Positions 26,144 to 35,352 of a DNA stretch of 64,000 nucleotides are shown here, in pieces; position 1 is the first letter of the stretch; the number at the start of each line of letters is the position of its first letter. This DNA comes from Streptomyces fulvorobeus. GTDB taxonomy: Bacteria; Actinomycetota; Actinomycetes; Streptomycetales; Streptomycetaceae. Below the pieces are notes generated by a model. It was not told where the DNA came from, did no database searches, and was given only the letters and a program-made list of their open reading frames with translations. Location of the stretch: the NCBI RefSeq assembly GCF_013167895.1, contig NZ_BLWC01000001.1, positions 62,001 through 126,000 on the forward strand. The letters are read 5' to 3'. The position numbers were made by a program, and so were the translations under genes.

Positions 26144-26455
26144 TGAGAAGCCGTATCTCAACCGGTTATGGAACGTGTGAGTCGAACGGGTTTCCCGGCG
26201 GGGTGATCTTCCGGTGGCGGGTGCATGAAGGCAGGGCCTTTGGGAGCTTGGAGGTGCGAACCGAACCGAGCAGTTCCAGGAGGCCCTGTTGTCGCAGTTC
26301 TACGCGCTCGTGCCTACCTCGTTCAACTCGGGTGCCCGATCGTGTGATTGTTTCGCGCACGTGTACGGGAACGCGGCGGATCATCCGGAGCGGGTGCGCC
26401 GGTATCCATCGGACATGACGGACACGGAGAGGGCGGCGGTGCGGCCGTTGTCGCC
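26144..26455 (+). mobile_element. IS5 element left-end fragment (copy 2)
   Basis: About 310 bases closely matching 23999-24310, including the leader and the first transposase codons (MTDTERAAVRPL). It breaks at about 26455, where IS256 sequence begins. Confidence 0.7.
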
Positions 26456-26456
26456 G

Positions 26457-27098
26457 GGTCGTGGTCACCGCGCCGCGGGTGAACGACCGCCGCGTGGATG
26501 AGGCCACCGGCGAGCGCAAGCGGTTCTCCTCCAAGGTCCTGGCGCCGTGGTGCCACAAGTCCCCGAAGATCTCCGAGGTGCTGCCGCTGCTCTACCTGCA
26601 TGGACTGTCGTCGGGAGACTTAGTGCCCGCGCTGGAGCAGTTCCTCGGCGGCACGGCCGGCCTGTCGGCGGCGACCGTGACCCGGCTGACGAAGCAGTGG
26701 CAGGACGACCACGCCGCCTTCCAGCAGCGGGACCTGTCCGACCGCGACTTCGTCTACGTGTGGGCCGCCGGCGTGCACCCCAAGGTTCGGCTCGGCCAGG
26801 CGCACAGCTGCGTGCTGGTGCTGCTCGGGGTGCGGCTGGACGGCACGAAAGAGCTAATCGCCCTGGCCGAGGGGCCGCGAGAGAGCACCGAGTCGTGGGC
26901 CGACCTGCAGCGCGACTGCCACCGCCGGGGCATGCGCGACCCGGAGCTGGTCGTCGGTGACGGCGCGATGGGCCTGTGGAAGGCACTGCGGCAGGTGTTC
27001 CCCGGTGCCCGGCACCAGAGGTGCTGGGTCCACAAGGCCCGGAATGTCACGAAGTGCCTGCCGAAGTCCGCGCAACCGGGCGCGACGAAGGCGGGCCC
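26457..27098 (+). pseudogene. IS256-family transposase fragment, catalytic Asp lost
   Basis: The frame contains KSPKISEVLPLLYLHGLSSG, FVYVWAAGVHPKVRLGQAHS, LVVGDGAMGLWKALRQVFPG and HQRCWVHKARNV, the core of IS256 (mutator-type) transposases. The usual WADG(I/V)H aspartate, first of the DDE triad, is Ala here (WAAGVH). The N terminus is cut at 26456 and the C terminus at 27099 by the IS3 element. Non-functional. Confidence 0.8.
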
Positions 27099-27157
27099 TC
27101 CACCTTGATCGTGGACACCTCGACACTGGATCTTGAGTCCAGAGAGAGGAGTCTCAG

Positions 27158-27442
27158 GTGGGGACCTACAAGTACTCGGCGGAGTTCCGGGCGGACGCGG
27201 TGGCCCTGGCCCGTTCGTCGGGTCGGCCCGTCTTGCGTGTTGCCGCCGAGCTGGGCGTGAACCACGAGACGTTGCGGCAGTGGATCAAGACCGCGGAGAA
27301 CGCCGAGCGGCCCGAGGCGGTCGCTCAGTCCACGAAGGACGCGGAGATCGCGGCCTTGCGTAAGCAGGTCCGTGAGCTGGAGATGGAACGTGACATCCTG
27401 CGCCGGGCGGCCAAGTATTTTGCGGGCGAGACGAACTGGTGA
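27158..27442 (+). CDS. IS3 orfA (helix-turn-helix protein)
   Basis: 94 residues. YKYSAEFRADAVALARSSGR and HETLRQWIKTAE form the helix-turn-helix, and LRKQVRELEMERDILRRAAK is the leucine-zipper-like end typical of IS3 OrfA. Its TGA overlaps the GTG start of orfB (GTGA at 27439), so coupling or -1 frameshifting yields the OrfAB transposase. Confidence 0.9.
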   Translation: MGTYKYSAEFRADAVALARSSGRPVLRVAAELGVNHETLRQWIKTAENAERPEAVAQSTKDAEIAALRKQVRELEMERDILRRAAKYFAGETNW

Positions 27443-28323
27443 GCCGCTTCGGGTTCGTTGCCGACCATCAAGGCGCCTTCGGCGTGAAGCGGCTGTGCAC
27501 CGTGCTGAACCTGTCGAGGTCCGGGTTCTACCAGTGGCTGGAGACCGCCCCGGCGCGGGCCGCGAGGAAGGCCGCCGACGCCGCGCTCACCCGGCACATA
27601 CGCAAGATCCACACAGAGTCCGGGAAGACGTACGGCGCCAAGCGGATCACCGCCGAGCTCCGCGAGGGCGGTGCGATGGTGAACCGCAAGCGTGTGGAGC
27701 GGCTCATGCGCCAACACGGTATCCAGGGACGGAGGCTGAAGCGGCGGAACCGCACCACGGTCCCCGCCGCCCAGGCGGTGCCCGATCTGCTGCGGCGCAA
27801 CTTCACCGCAGCCGCCCCCGACCGGGCCTGGGTCGGCGACATCACCTATCTGCCGATCACCGGCGGGAAGTTCCTGTACCTGGCCACCGTCCTCGACGTG
27901 TTCTCCCGCCGCCTGCTGGGCTGGTCGATGGCCGACCACATGCGGGCCGAGCTTGTCACCGACGCGCTCAACGCGGCCATCCGCACGCGCGGCGGCAGGG
28001 TGGACGGCGTCATCTTCCACAGCGATCATGGGGCTCAACACGGGTCGAAGACATTCGCAGACGCCTGCCACCAGGCCGGGATCCGCCGGTCCATGGGAGC
28101 GGTCGGCACCTCCGCGGACAACGCCGCCGCGGAGTCGTTCTTCGCCTCGCTCGAACGGGAGATCCTTCCCGGCCGGCGAGGCTGGCCGACCGCACGAGCC
28201 GCCCGCCTCGCAGTCTTCCGCTGGCTCGGCTTCTACAACCACCAGCACAGGCACTCCACCATCGGCTACCTTGCGCCGGTCGCCTTCGAACAAAGATCCA
28301 CTACGCTGGCCATCGCTGCATGA
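27439..28323 (+). CDS. IS3 orfB (DDE transposase)
   Basis: 294 residues. The N-terminal HTH_21 region (YGAKRITAELREGGAMVNRK) precedes the rve integrase core with D in WVGDITYLPITGG, D in IFHSDHGAQHGS and E in NAAAESFFASLERE. All catalytic residues are present. An intact-looking IS3-group element. Confidence 0.92.
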   Translation: MSRFGFVADHQGAFGVKRLCTVLNLSRSGFYQWLETAPARAARKAADAALTRHIRKIHTESGKTYGAKRITAELREGGAMVNRKRVERLMRQHGIQGRRLKRRNRTTVPAAQAVPDLLRRNFTAAAPDRAWVGDITYLPITGGKFLYLATVLDVFSRRLLGWSMADHMRAELVTDALNAAIRTRGGRVDGVIFHSDHGAQHGSKTFADACHQAGIRRSMGAVGTSADNAAAESFFASLEREILPGRRGWPTARAARLAVFRWLGFYNHQHRHSTIGYLAPVAFEQRSTTLAIAA

Positions 28324-28349
28324 CAACCGGTGTCCACGATCAAGGTGGA

Positions 28350-29069
28350 AGCCCTCATAGCCCAGCGGGTCACGACCGTGTCGTGCCGGGTGGTGGCCAT
28401 GACGTGGAAGACGCCAGCCCGCTCGAGCTCGGTCCGCCAGCCCTTGCTGAAACCGTAGGCGGCGTCCGCCGTCACCCACCGGAACGGGATCTTCTCCGTG
28501 ATCGCCCGGCGGACCATCGTCTTGGCGATGGCCACCTTCGTCTCGAAGGCGACCGCGTCCTCGATGCCCGCGGCCCGGCAGCGTTGCCGGTCATCGGTCC
28601 ATGATGTGGGCAGATACAGACGCCGGTCGATCAACGTGCGGCCGCGTTCGCCGGCATAGGCGAGGAAGACGCCCACCTGGCAGTTCTCTGTCCGCCCCGC
28701 CGTTCCCGAGTATTGGCGCTGGACCCCGGCCGAGCGGACCCCCTTCTTCAGGAAGCCCGTGTCGTCCACGATCAGCACCGCACCGGGGTCACCCAGATGC
28801 TCGACCACATAGTCACGCACGTCGTCCAGTACCTCATCGGCGTCCCAGTCACATCGGTTCAGCAGCCGGTGCATCCGGTCAGGGCTCCCATGCCCAGCCT
28901 CCTCCGCGAGCGTCCAGCCGTGCTTCCGCTCCAACGGCGCTATGAGCCCCCGCATATACGCCAGCGCCGACTCCCGCGGCTCCGACCGGGCAAACCGGTG
29001 CACGAACCGCTCATGCACCTCACCCAGACCCGCCGCCCACGCCCTCACATCACCAAGTACCCCACCCAT
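28350..29069 (-). pseudogene. IS701-family transposase, C-terminally truncated
   Basis: The frame from ATG 29069 reads MGGVLGDVRAWAAGLGEVHE, GLIAPLERKHGWTLAEEAGH and VLIVDDTGFLKKGVRSAGVQ, the N-terminal half and first catalytic Asp of IS701 transposases, continuing to ATTRHDTVVTRWAM. It ends exactly where the IS3 right repeat begins, so the C-terminal ~40% is lost. Confidence 0.85.
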
Positions 29070-29152
29070 AACCAGCCCAACGACCAACCTGGCCACCAGT
29101 AACGCCAAACGCCTTTGCAGTATCGGGAGTTCAGGCGCATCACAGTGGATGA

Positions 29153-30874
29153 TCAGCTCGCCAGGTCGGTGCATGGAGCGGTGCTGACCAGCACCGCGGC
29201 CCTCGGGTCGAGCGCGCGGACGTCGAGGGTGACGGTGGAGCCCTGCACCGCCACACCGATCCGGTTCTGTCCGCTCAGGGGGACGCATTCGGCCGCGTGC
29301 GACGGGCGATCGAAGACCGTCAGGACGTTGAGCGGCACGCCGGCGGGCAGGCTGGTATTCGGTACCGTTCGGCGCTGCCCACTCGAGATGCCGGGGCTGT
29401 TGTTCCACAGCAGCGCCGCGAACTGGCCGCCGCCGTTGTCGGCTGCGGCGAAGTCGGGGTGGGCCGGGTCGAGGTAGGCCCGGGACGAGATTCGGCCCAG
29501 AGCGTGGTAGGCGGCCAGGGTCCGCAGATGGCCGGAGAAGCCGTAGTGGTCGCCTTCCAGCGTGTCCGCGGTGACCATGTGCTGCAGGTCGACGTAGAAC
29601 AGCTGCCGGATACTACCGGACAGCTTGCCGCTGCGTTCGGCATGCCACAGGTCGGTCAGGACATGGCCAGGTGATCGCTCGACGGCGTCGGAAACACCGT
29701 CGTCGCCGTACTCGGTCACCCAGGTTCCCGCCTTGCCGGGGATGTCGCCGAGCGACTGCCAGCCGCCGTAGGTGTGGTACGACACCTGACGGATCTCTGG
29801 TCGAGCGACCGTGTTGTTCCAGATCTGCGAGCTACGGAAGGCGGTGGCCGGCCCCATCAGGATGCCGGTGTTGTTGCCGACGGCCGCATACAGCCGATTC
29901 ATGTAGTGGTTCCAGGCACCGACGTTGTCCGGGTCGGCGACGAACCAATGCGTGTCCGGTTCGTTGATGGTCTCGATGTAACGCACATTCGGATAGGTGC
30001 GGCGCATCCGGTCGGCGAAGGCCAGGTACGGGCCATCGGCGATCTGAGTGATCGAGACGGTGGGCTGACGCCCGCCACCCGCCCACCAGTTGTCGTAGCC
30101 GTCGACGCAGCACGCCGCGATGATCATCGGAATGCCGGCCTGGTCGGCCTGCGCGATGAAGCCCTGAACCGCCGCCGGGGTGTTGCGCCAGTGCCCGGTC
30201 TCGTTGTCCCATCGAAGCCACGCGTCGGGCAGGATGCCGTGCAGCCGGCGCAGCGACGCCAGCGTGCGGTTGGAGTCGCTGTAGTACAGGTCGGGGATGG
30301 CGTAGATTCCCAGCTTCTGTGGATGGATCGTGGTGTTGCCGAACGGTCCGCCGCTCGAGCCGCCGGGGATCTGCCACTGTTGGGGCCACTGGTTGTTGCA
30401 GTCGTAGAGCTGCAGTTGCACCCCGTTGGTGGTGTTGCCGGCATTGAGGTCGAGGCAGCGTCCGGAGGCCGGGTTGCGCAGCGCCCCGTTCGGCTGCGGC
30501 TGCCAGATCTGGTTGGCCCCGCCGTGGCAGTCCCACAGCTGGACCTTCGAGAAGTTGGCGGTGCCGTAACCCTCGACGTCCATGCACTTGCCGAGGGTGC
30601 GGACGGTGTTGTCGGCGGCCACCACCGTCCAGATCTGGTCGCGGGCGTCGAGACAGTCCCAGAGCTGTACAGACGCGCCGTTGTGCCCGACGTCGTCACC
30701 GCTGACGTCGATGCATTTGCCGGCCGCTCCCGGTCCTCGGATCGGCCCTGCGGCGTCGGCGTCGGCGTGTGCCGGTGTCGGGCTGGATTGCAGGCCCACC
30801 GACATCAGCAGGGCCAGCGCTGCCACGCCGGCCGACCCGCGCAGCAGCGGAGTGATATGCGGCATGCTGAGCAT
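29153..30874 (-). CDS. Secreted ricin-type lectin plus clan GH-A glycoside hydrolase
   Basis: 573 residues; ATG 30874 follows AAGGAG by 5 bases. A Sec signal peptide (LLRGSAGVAALALLMSVGLQ...AHA) leads into a ricin beta-trefoil (residues ~45-180; VQLWDC, QIWQ, GRCLDL repeats) and a TIM-barrel domain. The likely acid/base is Glu in YIETINEPDTHWF and the nucleophile Glu in GTWVTEYGDDGV, the clan GH-A pattern, so it cleaves beta-linked polysaccharide; the family number is unclear. It is the last gene of a minus-strand run from 35339 controlled by a CebR-like palindrome. G/C third positions are slightly lower than in typical genes here, suggesting transfer. Confidence 0.8.
   Translation of the reverse strand: MLSMPHITPLLRGSAGVAALALLMSVGLQSSPTPAHADADAAGPIRGPGAAGKCIDVSGDDVGHNGASVQLWDCLDARDQIWTVVAADNTVRTLGKCMDVEGYGTANFSKVQLWDCHGGANQIWQPQPNGALRNPASGRCLDLNAGNTTNGVQLQLYDCNNQWPQQWQIPGGSSGGPFGNTTIHPQKLGIYAIPDLYYSDSNRTLASLRRLHGILPDAWLRWDNETGHWRNTPAAVQGFIAQADQAGIPMIIAACCVDGYDNWWAGGGRQPTVSITQIADGPYLAFADRMRRTYPNVRYIETINEPDTHWFVADPDNVGAWNHYMNRLYAAVGNNTGILMGPATAFRSSQIWNNTVARPEIRQVSYHTYGGWQSLGDIPGKAGTWVTEYGDDGVSDAVERSPGHVLTDLWHAERSGKLSGSIRQLFYVDLQHMVTADTLEGDHYGFSGHLRTLAAYHALGRISSRAYLDPAHPDFAAADNGGGQFAALLWNNSPGISSGQRRTVPNTSLPAGVPLNVLTVFDRPSHAAECVPLSGQNRIGVAVQGSTVTLDVRALDPRAAVLVSTAPCTDLAS
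30367..30600. repeat. Ricin-lectin DNA duplication, copy A
   Basis: About 235 bases encoding the second half of the beta-trefoil are nearly identical to 31317-31555 in the next gene (a handful of differences, many synonymous). This points to recent duplication or gene conversion between the two lectin modules. Confidence 0.85.
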
Positions 30875-30936
30875 GTGTGCTCCTTGTGTGATCGGTTTTC
30901 GGGGGCCGCCTCCGGCGGGCGCGCCCGGTATTGCGG

Positions 30937-32784
30937 CTACGGGTAGATCTCGGCGCGGTCGAAGCCGATGTAGGTGGCCTGTGACGCCGGCTGTTTGGTG
31001 CCGGTGTTGCGGATCCGCAGGGTGTGCGGGCCGGGGCTCAGCCGCGGGCTGACCCAGAGGACTCTTTCTCCGTCCCGGACCGGGCCGTAGTGGTCGACGG
31101 TAGTCTCCGGTCCGCCGTCGATTGACAGTGCGGCGATGCCGTTGCCGACGTCGCGTACACCGAGCAGGGCGATTTGAGCTCCGGTGAAGGTGATCGTCGC
31201 GGTGGCGCCGTTCTGGTTGGTGTAGTGGTCGTCGCCCTGGTAGCACTGAGTGCCACAGGTTGTTCCGGCACTCCAGCCGGCGGAGTACGACACCGTCGAG
31301 CTGCCGGCGGCCGGTAGCTGCCACTGCTGGGGCCACTGGTTGTTGCAGTCGTAGAGCTGCAGTTGCACCCCGTTGGTGGTGTTACCGGCATTGAGGTCGA
31401 GGCAACGTCCAGAGGCCGGGTTGCGCAAGGCCCCGTTCGGCTGCGGCTGCCAGATCTGGTTGGCCCCGCCGTGGCAGTCCCACAGATGGACCTTCGAGAA
31501 ATTGGCGGTGCCGTAGCCCTCGATGTCCATGCACCGGCCCATCGATCGGAGTGTGCCGTCGCCCTGGACGGTCCATTGCTGATCCTGCGCGTTCTGGCAG
31601 TCCCAGAGCTGCACCTTCGCGCCGAGACTTCCGGTGTCCACACCGCTGACGTCGATGCACTTGCCGGTGTTGCCGGGGCCGCGGATCGGGCCGGTCACGG
31701 CGCCGCTGCCCTGGGTGTCGGTGTCGTTGACAACCTTCGGCGCCGGGCCGGGATCGCCGGACGGCAGCGCAAGGTCGGCGCCCTTGGCCACCGGCGTACC
31801 GAAATTGGGTGTGCCATCGCCGTTCCAGGTGAACCGCTGTGCGCGGGTGTCGCGCCCGGCGTAGGTGTTGTCGCCTGCGGCATCGGTGTTCTTCGCCTGG
31901 TAGACGATCCAGTCCTGGGTGCCGTCCGGCGAGGTGAAGAAGCCGTTGCTGCCGACGCTGTAGGCCCCGGCGGCCGGGTTGCTGGCGAAGACCGTGCCGT
32001 GGTTGCGCCAGTGGCCGCCGTTCATCGGGTCGGCACCGTCACCGATCGACAGCATCTTCATCTGATAAGTGGGCTTACCGGTGTCGCAGACCGAGTAGGT
32101 GAGGAAGGTACGCCCGTTGCGGTGCAGGGTGGCCGGTGCCTCGGCGACGGCGTCGCAGATGTCGACGGGCATCTCGTAACTGGTGCCGGTCAATGTCCAC
32201 GGGTTGGCCATCGGGGCGAGCCGCAGCCGGTCGAAGCCGCAGCAGTAACCGGAGGCCCAGACGAAGTAGAGCGACCCGTTGTGCAGGAACGGCACCCCGT
32301 CGATGCCGAAGTAGCCGCTGCTCGGGTCGTTCAGCTGGGCCTTGTAATGGTACGGGCCGGCCGGGGTCGCTCCCTGCGAGACCAACCCGTCGGACTCGAG
32401 GACCTGCATGCGGTGCTTGAAGACGTCACCGTCGTCGCCGGTCCAGTACACGTACCAGCGGTCGTTGAGGCTGACGACGACCGGCGCCCAGATGTTGCGG
32501 TTGCGGTTGGTGTTGGTCTCAGTCCAGATGACGGCTGCGGGTGCGGCGAGCAATCCGCCGAGGCTGGCCGCGGTGCGCATTCGGAGGGTGTTGTCGCCGC
32601 CGGTCTCAACGGCATAGTAGCGGCCGTTGTGATGAGTGATATAGGGGTCCGGTGCCGGACTCAGCGGGTTGCGAAACGTGTTCGCCGGAGCTGCCGCGGC
32701 GCTGTCCGGCGCGTTGGAGACGGCGAACAGACTACCGGTGAGCAGCATGGCAATTACCAGGAGGCATCGCTGTAATCTGGTCAT
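30937..32784 (-). CDS. Secreted GH43-family hydrolase with ricin lectin and carbohydrate-binding tail
   Basis: 615 residues; ATG 32784 after GAAAGG. The signal peptide is LLVIAMLLTGSLFAVSNAP. The GH43 five-blade propeller shows the base Asp in NPLSPAPDPYITHHNGRYYA, the pKa-tuning Asp in YFGIDGVPFLHNGSLYFVWA and the acid Glu in VAEAPATLHRNGRTFLTYS. A ricin beta-trefoil follows at about residues 360-490, then a galactose-binding-like domain (VSYSAGWSAG ... YIGFDRAEIYP). GH43 enzymes release arabinose, xylose or galactose from hemicellulose side chains. It is third in the minus-strand run, 29 bases after the gene ending at 32814. Confidence 0.85.
   Translation of the reverse strand: MTRLQRCLLVIAMLLTGSLFAVSNAPDSAAAAPANTFRNPLSPAPDPYITHHNGRYYAVETGGDNTLRMRTAASLGGLLAAPAAVIWTETNTNRNRNIWAPVVVSLNDRWYVYWTGDDGDVFKHRMQVLESDGLVSQGATPAGPYHYKAQLNDPSSGYFGIDGVPFLHNGSLYFVWASGYCCGFDRLRLAPMANPWTLTGTSYEMPVDICDAVAEAPATLHRNGRTFLTYSVCDTGKPTYQMKMLSIGDGADPMNGGHWRNHGTVFASNPAAGAYSVGSNGFFTSPDGTQDWIVYQAKNTDAAGDNTYAGRDTRAQRFTWNGDGTPNFGTPVAKGADLALPSGDPGPAPKVVNDTDTQGSGAVTGPIRGPGNTGKCIDVSGVDTGSLGAKVQLWDCQNAQDQQWTVQGDGTLRSMGRCMDIEGYGTANFSKVHLWDCHGGANQIWQPQPNGALRNPASGRCLDLNAGNTTNGVQLQLYDCNNQWPQQWQLPAAGSSTVSYSAGWSAGTTCGTQCYQGDDHYTNQNGATATITFTGAQIALLGVRDVGNGIAALSIDGGPETTVDHYGPVRDGERVLWVSPRLSPGPHTLRIRNTGTKQPASQATYIGFDRAEIYP
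31317..31555. repeat. Ricin-lectin DNA duplication, copy B
   Basis: Partner of 30367-30600; encodes the same NFSKV-LWDCHGGANQIWQPQ segment within the GH43 protein. Confidence 0.85.
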
Positions 32785-32813
32785 GGAAGACCTTTCTCGG
32801 TGGGTGGGGCGGT

Positions 32814-34367
32814 TCATGCGAGGCGCCACAGGTGGTCGGGGGTGCCGTTGTCGTCCCACTGCGTGGTCTGGGCGCCGTCCAGCAACGACATGCCGTCGAC
32901 CGCGAGGATCTTGCCGCTGTGCCGGTTCTGCAGCACGAACCAGCCGTCGCCGCGGTCGAGCCGTCGCCACAGGTGGTCGGTTGTTCCGGTGTCGTTCCAC
33001 TGGGTGATCCAGGCACCTTTGTCGCGCGACATCCCGGCGACGGCGAGGACCTTGCTGCTGTGCTGCACCTGCAGCCGGAACCAGCCGTCCCCGTTGTCGA
33101 CGAAACGCCATTTCTGGTTCGCCCCGCCGGTCTCGTGCCACTGCCAGACCCGCGCCCCGCTGTCCTGGGAGATGTTCGAGACGTCCAGCACCTTGCCGGA
33201 GTGCCGGTTTCGCAGGGCAGTCCAACCGCCTCCGCTGTCGGTGAGCCCTTCCGGGAAGCCGGCATGGTCCTTGTAGGCGGCGATGTACTGCCGGGTCCAT
33301 CGGTAGTAGCGGTCGCCGTTGCCGCCGGACTGACCGGGATCCTGCGGCTCCAGATCGCGGCTGGCCGACGAGTGGTAGTTGTCGACGAACCGGGTGTTGC
33401 CCGACCCGTCCAGGAAGCGCTGCGCGATCCACTCGTTCCACCAGGTCAGCACGGTGATGCGAGGACGGACCTGGAACGCCCTCCGCCACTGTTCCTGCAA
33501 GGTCAGCCCACCGCGACGCCAGATCGCGCTCCCGGCGTCCGTCATGTAACTGCGCTGCAGGGCGGCGCTGACGGTGATCTGCTCGGCGGCCCCGCCGTCG
33601 TAGGCGACCTGCTGAGGAGACGGTTGCAGGAACGACCACTCGCGTTGCGGCAGGCTGGCCTGCAGGCCCCACATCTTGCGCAGCGTGAAGCGGTCGGCGA
33701 GCTGCCCTGGGACCACCTCCGTCACCAGCAGCAGCGGCTTGCCCTGATAAAAGGCGAACAAATGATCGTTGGCATGGTTGGCGTACCAGCGGTCCCAGAC
33801 GAAGCGGGCCACTGCGGAGGCGTCCCCGGAGTTGGCCCAGCTGCCCACCCAGAACACCACGTGCGGAGTCCGTCGCCCGGCGCCCCGGGCGACCCGCATC
33901 TGATCCAGCAGGACGTCGACCGGATGGGTGAACAGGTTGTCGTACCCGCCGTAACCGCTGCAGTTGGTGGCGTCCACGACAATGAAGTCAACGCGGGCGT
34001 CGGACAGTTGCTGGAAATGTCGGTCCAACACGGCCCGGTCGTCGCTGCGGTAGTAGCCGCCGGCCGGGCGGCCCCAGTGGTGCCACCAGTTCGCGGGGCC
34101 CCATCGGGGCGGCTGGCCGGTCCGGGCTGCCTCGGCCAGCAGGTCGGTGTTGTCGTAGATCGGTTGCCCTACCCCGACGGCCAGGTTCAGCCAGACCGAG
34201 TAACACATACCCACGGCGTCGGGCGTGCTGTCGAGGTGCAGGGAACGGGTCATGTCCGGCAGCGGCGCCGCGTGCGCGCTGCTCGTCGGAATGCCGGCCG
34301 CGGCAAGCGGCAGGCCGAGCGCGACCGTGCGGAGCAGCGTGCGCCGGGACGGGGACTGGTCGGACAT
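32814..34367 (-). CDS. Tat-exported GH71/GH99-like hydrolase with beta-trefoil C terminus
   Basis: 517 residues; ATG 34367 after GGAG. A Tat signal (SRRTLLRTVALGLPLAAAG) precedes a domain with WWHHWGRPAGGYYRSDD, VDFIVVDATNCSGY, TPHVVFWVGSWAN and ITVLTWWNEWIAQRF, like GH71/GH99 alpha-glucan or endo-mannosidase relatives. The last ~130 residues are three RICIN-like repeats (LRNRHSGKVLDVSNISQDSG and two related copies). Substrate is uncertain. It lies directly downstream of the CBM35 pseudogene, with its start abutting that gene's end. Confidence 0.75.
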   Translation of the reverse strand: MSDQSPSRRTLLRTVALGLPLAAAGIPTSSAHAAPLPDMTRSLHLDSTPDAVGMCYSVWLNLAVGVGQPIYDNTDLLAEAARTGQPPRWGPANWWHHWGRPAGGYYRSDDRAVLDRHFQQLSDARVDFIVVDATNCSGYGGYDNLFTHPVDVLLDQMRVARGAGRRTPHVVFWVGSWANSGDASAVARFVWDRWYANHANDHLFAFYQGKPLLLVTEVVPGQLADRFTLRKMWGLQASLPQREWSFLQPSPQQVAYDGGAAEQITVSAALQRSYMTDAGSAIWRRGGLTLQEQWRRAFQVRPRITVLTWWNEWIAQRFLDGSGNTRFVDNYHSSASRDLEPQDPGQSGGNGDRYYRWTRQYIAAYKDHAGFPEGLTDSGGGWTALRNRHSGKVLDVSNISQDSGARVWQWHETGGANQKWRFVDNGDGWFRLQVQHSSKVLAVAGMSRDKGAWITQWNDTGTTDHLWRRLDRGDGWFVLQNRHSGKILAVDGMSLLDGAQTTQWDDNGTPDHLWRLA

Positions 34368-35339
34368 GGGAACTCCAGGCTTCGGGGAAGGCGGAAACAC
34401 CTGAGAGGGAAGCTGGTTGCAGATCTGCAGGCGGGGGCCGGGCCGGGTGTGGCCGGCCGGGGCGTCCGGGCATCGGCCGGAGTACGGATCGCGCAGGCTG
34501 CGGGACCCAGCGCCGCGTCGGGCTATCCCAGCAGCCCCACATCTGCACGGGTGTACCGGCTTGGTGTCCCGGCCGGTCGCCGCGGTCACCTTGATGTCGA
34601 GGCACTTGCCCAGCACGCAGGGTGCCGTTACTGCGTACGGTCCAGATCCGCACACCGCCACAGATGCGATCCCAGAGGAGGATCGGGTGCCGTTCGCCCG
34701 GTTGCCGCCGACCACGTCGACGCAGCGGTCGCCGACCGTACGGATCGAGACGGCGCGTGGCCGGTGCTTGAGGTCGCCGGCCACGCCGAGCGTATCCACC
34801 CGCGGGTGGGCATGGAACCGGCGCAGGAAGTCCAGGGAATTGGACCGGCCGTCGGTGAGGAAGCCACCGGGCGGCGATGCCGGGGCGGTAGTCGGCCGTA
34901 GCGCGCCGATCTCGCAGCAGCCCCAGTTGCTCTGTAGGGTCACCATGTCGCCGCCGGGCCGCAGCAGTATGCGTCCGACCGGGACACTGCCGAAGGTCTC
35001 GGCGCCGGGCAGCTCCAGACCGCCGACCAAGGTGCCGTTCAATAGCAGCCGAGTCTGTGTCGATCCGAACGGTGAGCGGTAGACGCCCGCGACGTCGAAC
35101 AGCCCGCCGGTACCGCCCGCCACGGTGATCGCGATCTGGTCCGTGGGGTCGTCGAAGCCGGCCACACAGCCGCTGGCCGAGCAGTCCGGGACGACCGTCG
35201 CCGTGAACACCCCGCTCAGGGAACCGCCTTCGGCCCAGTAGGTGCCGGTGTCGGCGACGGCTGATGCGATCACCGTCAGAGGTACCAGGGCGGCCGCGGG
35301 TGTCGGGGCGAGCTGGTGGTGCCAGAAGAGAGGTTTCAT
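34368..35339 (-). pseudogene. CBM35 / ricin-lectin protein remnant, catalytic domain deleted
   Basis: ATG 35339 opens a secretion-like start and a CBM35 domain (YWAEGGSLSGVFTATVV, TRLLLNGTLVGGLELPGAET, VTLQSNWGCCEIGAL) closely resembling the CBM35 of the GH26 protein at 39363. At GGFLTDGRSNSLDFLRRFH, where GH26 should begin, the sequence changes within a few codons to a ricin-lectin module (VGDRCVDVVGGNRANGT ... GKCLDIKVTA) broken by frameshifts. The frame runs without a stop into the next gene. The GH26 catalytic domain was evidently deleted. Confidence 0.7.
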
Positions 35340-35352
35340 GGGAGTGCTCCCA
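35339..35352. promoter_or_regulatory. CebR-like (LacI family) operator
   Basis: TGGGAGTGCTCCCA differs by one base from the CebR consensus TGGGAGCGCTCCCA. It abuts the ATG of the CBM35 remnant, first gene of the glycoside hydrolase run. Binding of the cello-oligosaccharide repressor CebR or a relative is inferred. Confidence 0.7.

Larger units (their letters stand above)
27099..28349 (+). mobile_element. IS3-family insertion sequence, apparently intact
   Basis: 1251 bases bounded by perfect 21-base inverted repeats beginning TCCACCTTGATCGTGGACAC. It carries orfA and orfB with a 4-base overlap. No target duplication can be assigned with confidence. The flanks are two unrelated broken elements (IS256 left, IS701 right), so deletion has probably followed insertion. 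Confidence 0.9.

Noticed and set aside
30367..31555. CRISPR-like repeat structure
   Set aside because: The repeated DNA is a duplicated coding module, with no spacer pattern; no CRISPR array was seen anywhere.
31363..34901. Long plus-strand open frames opposite the glycoside hydrolases
   Set aside because: No motifs; catalytic and lectin motifs lie on the minus strand.
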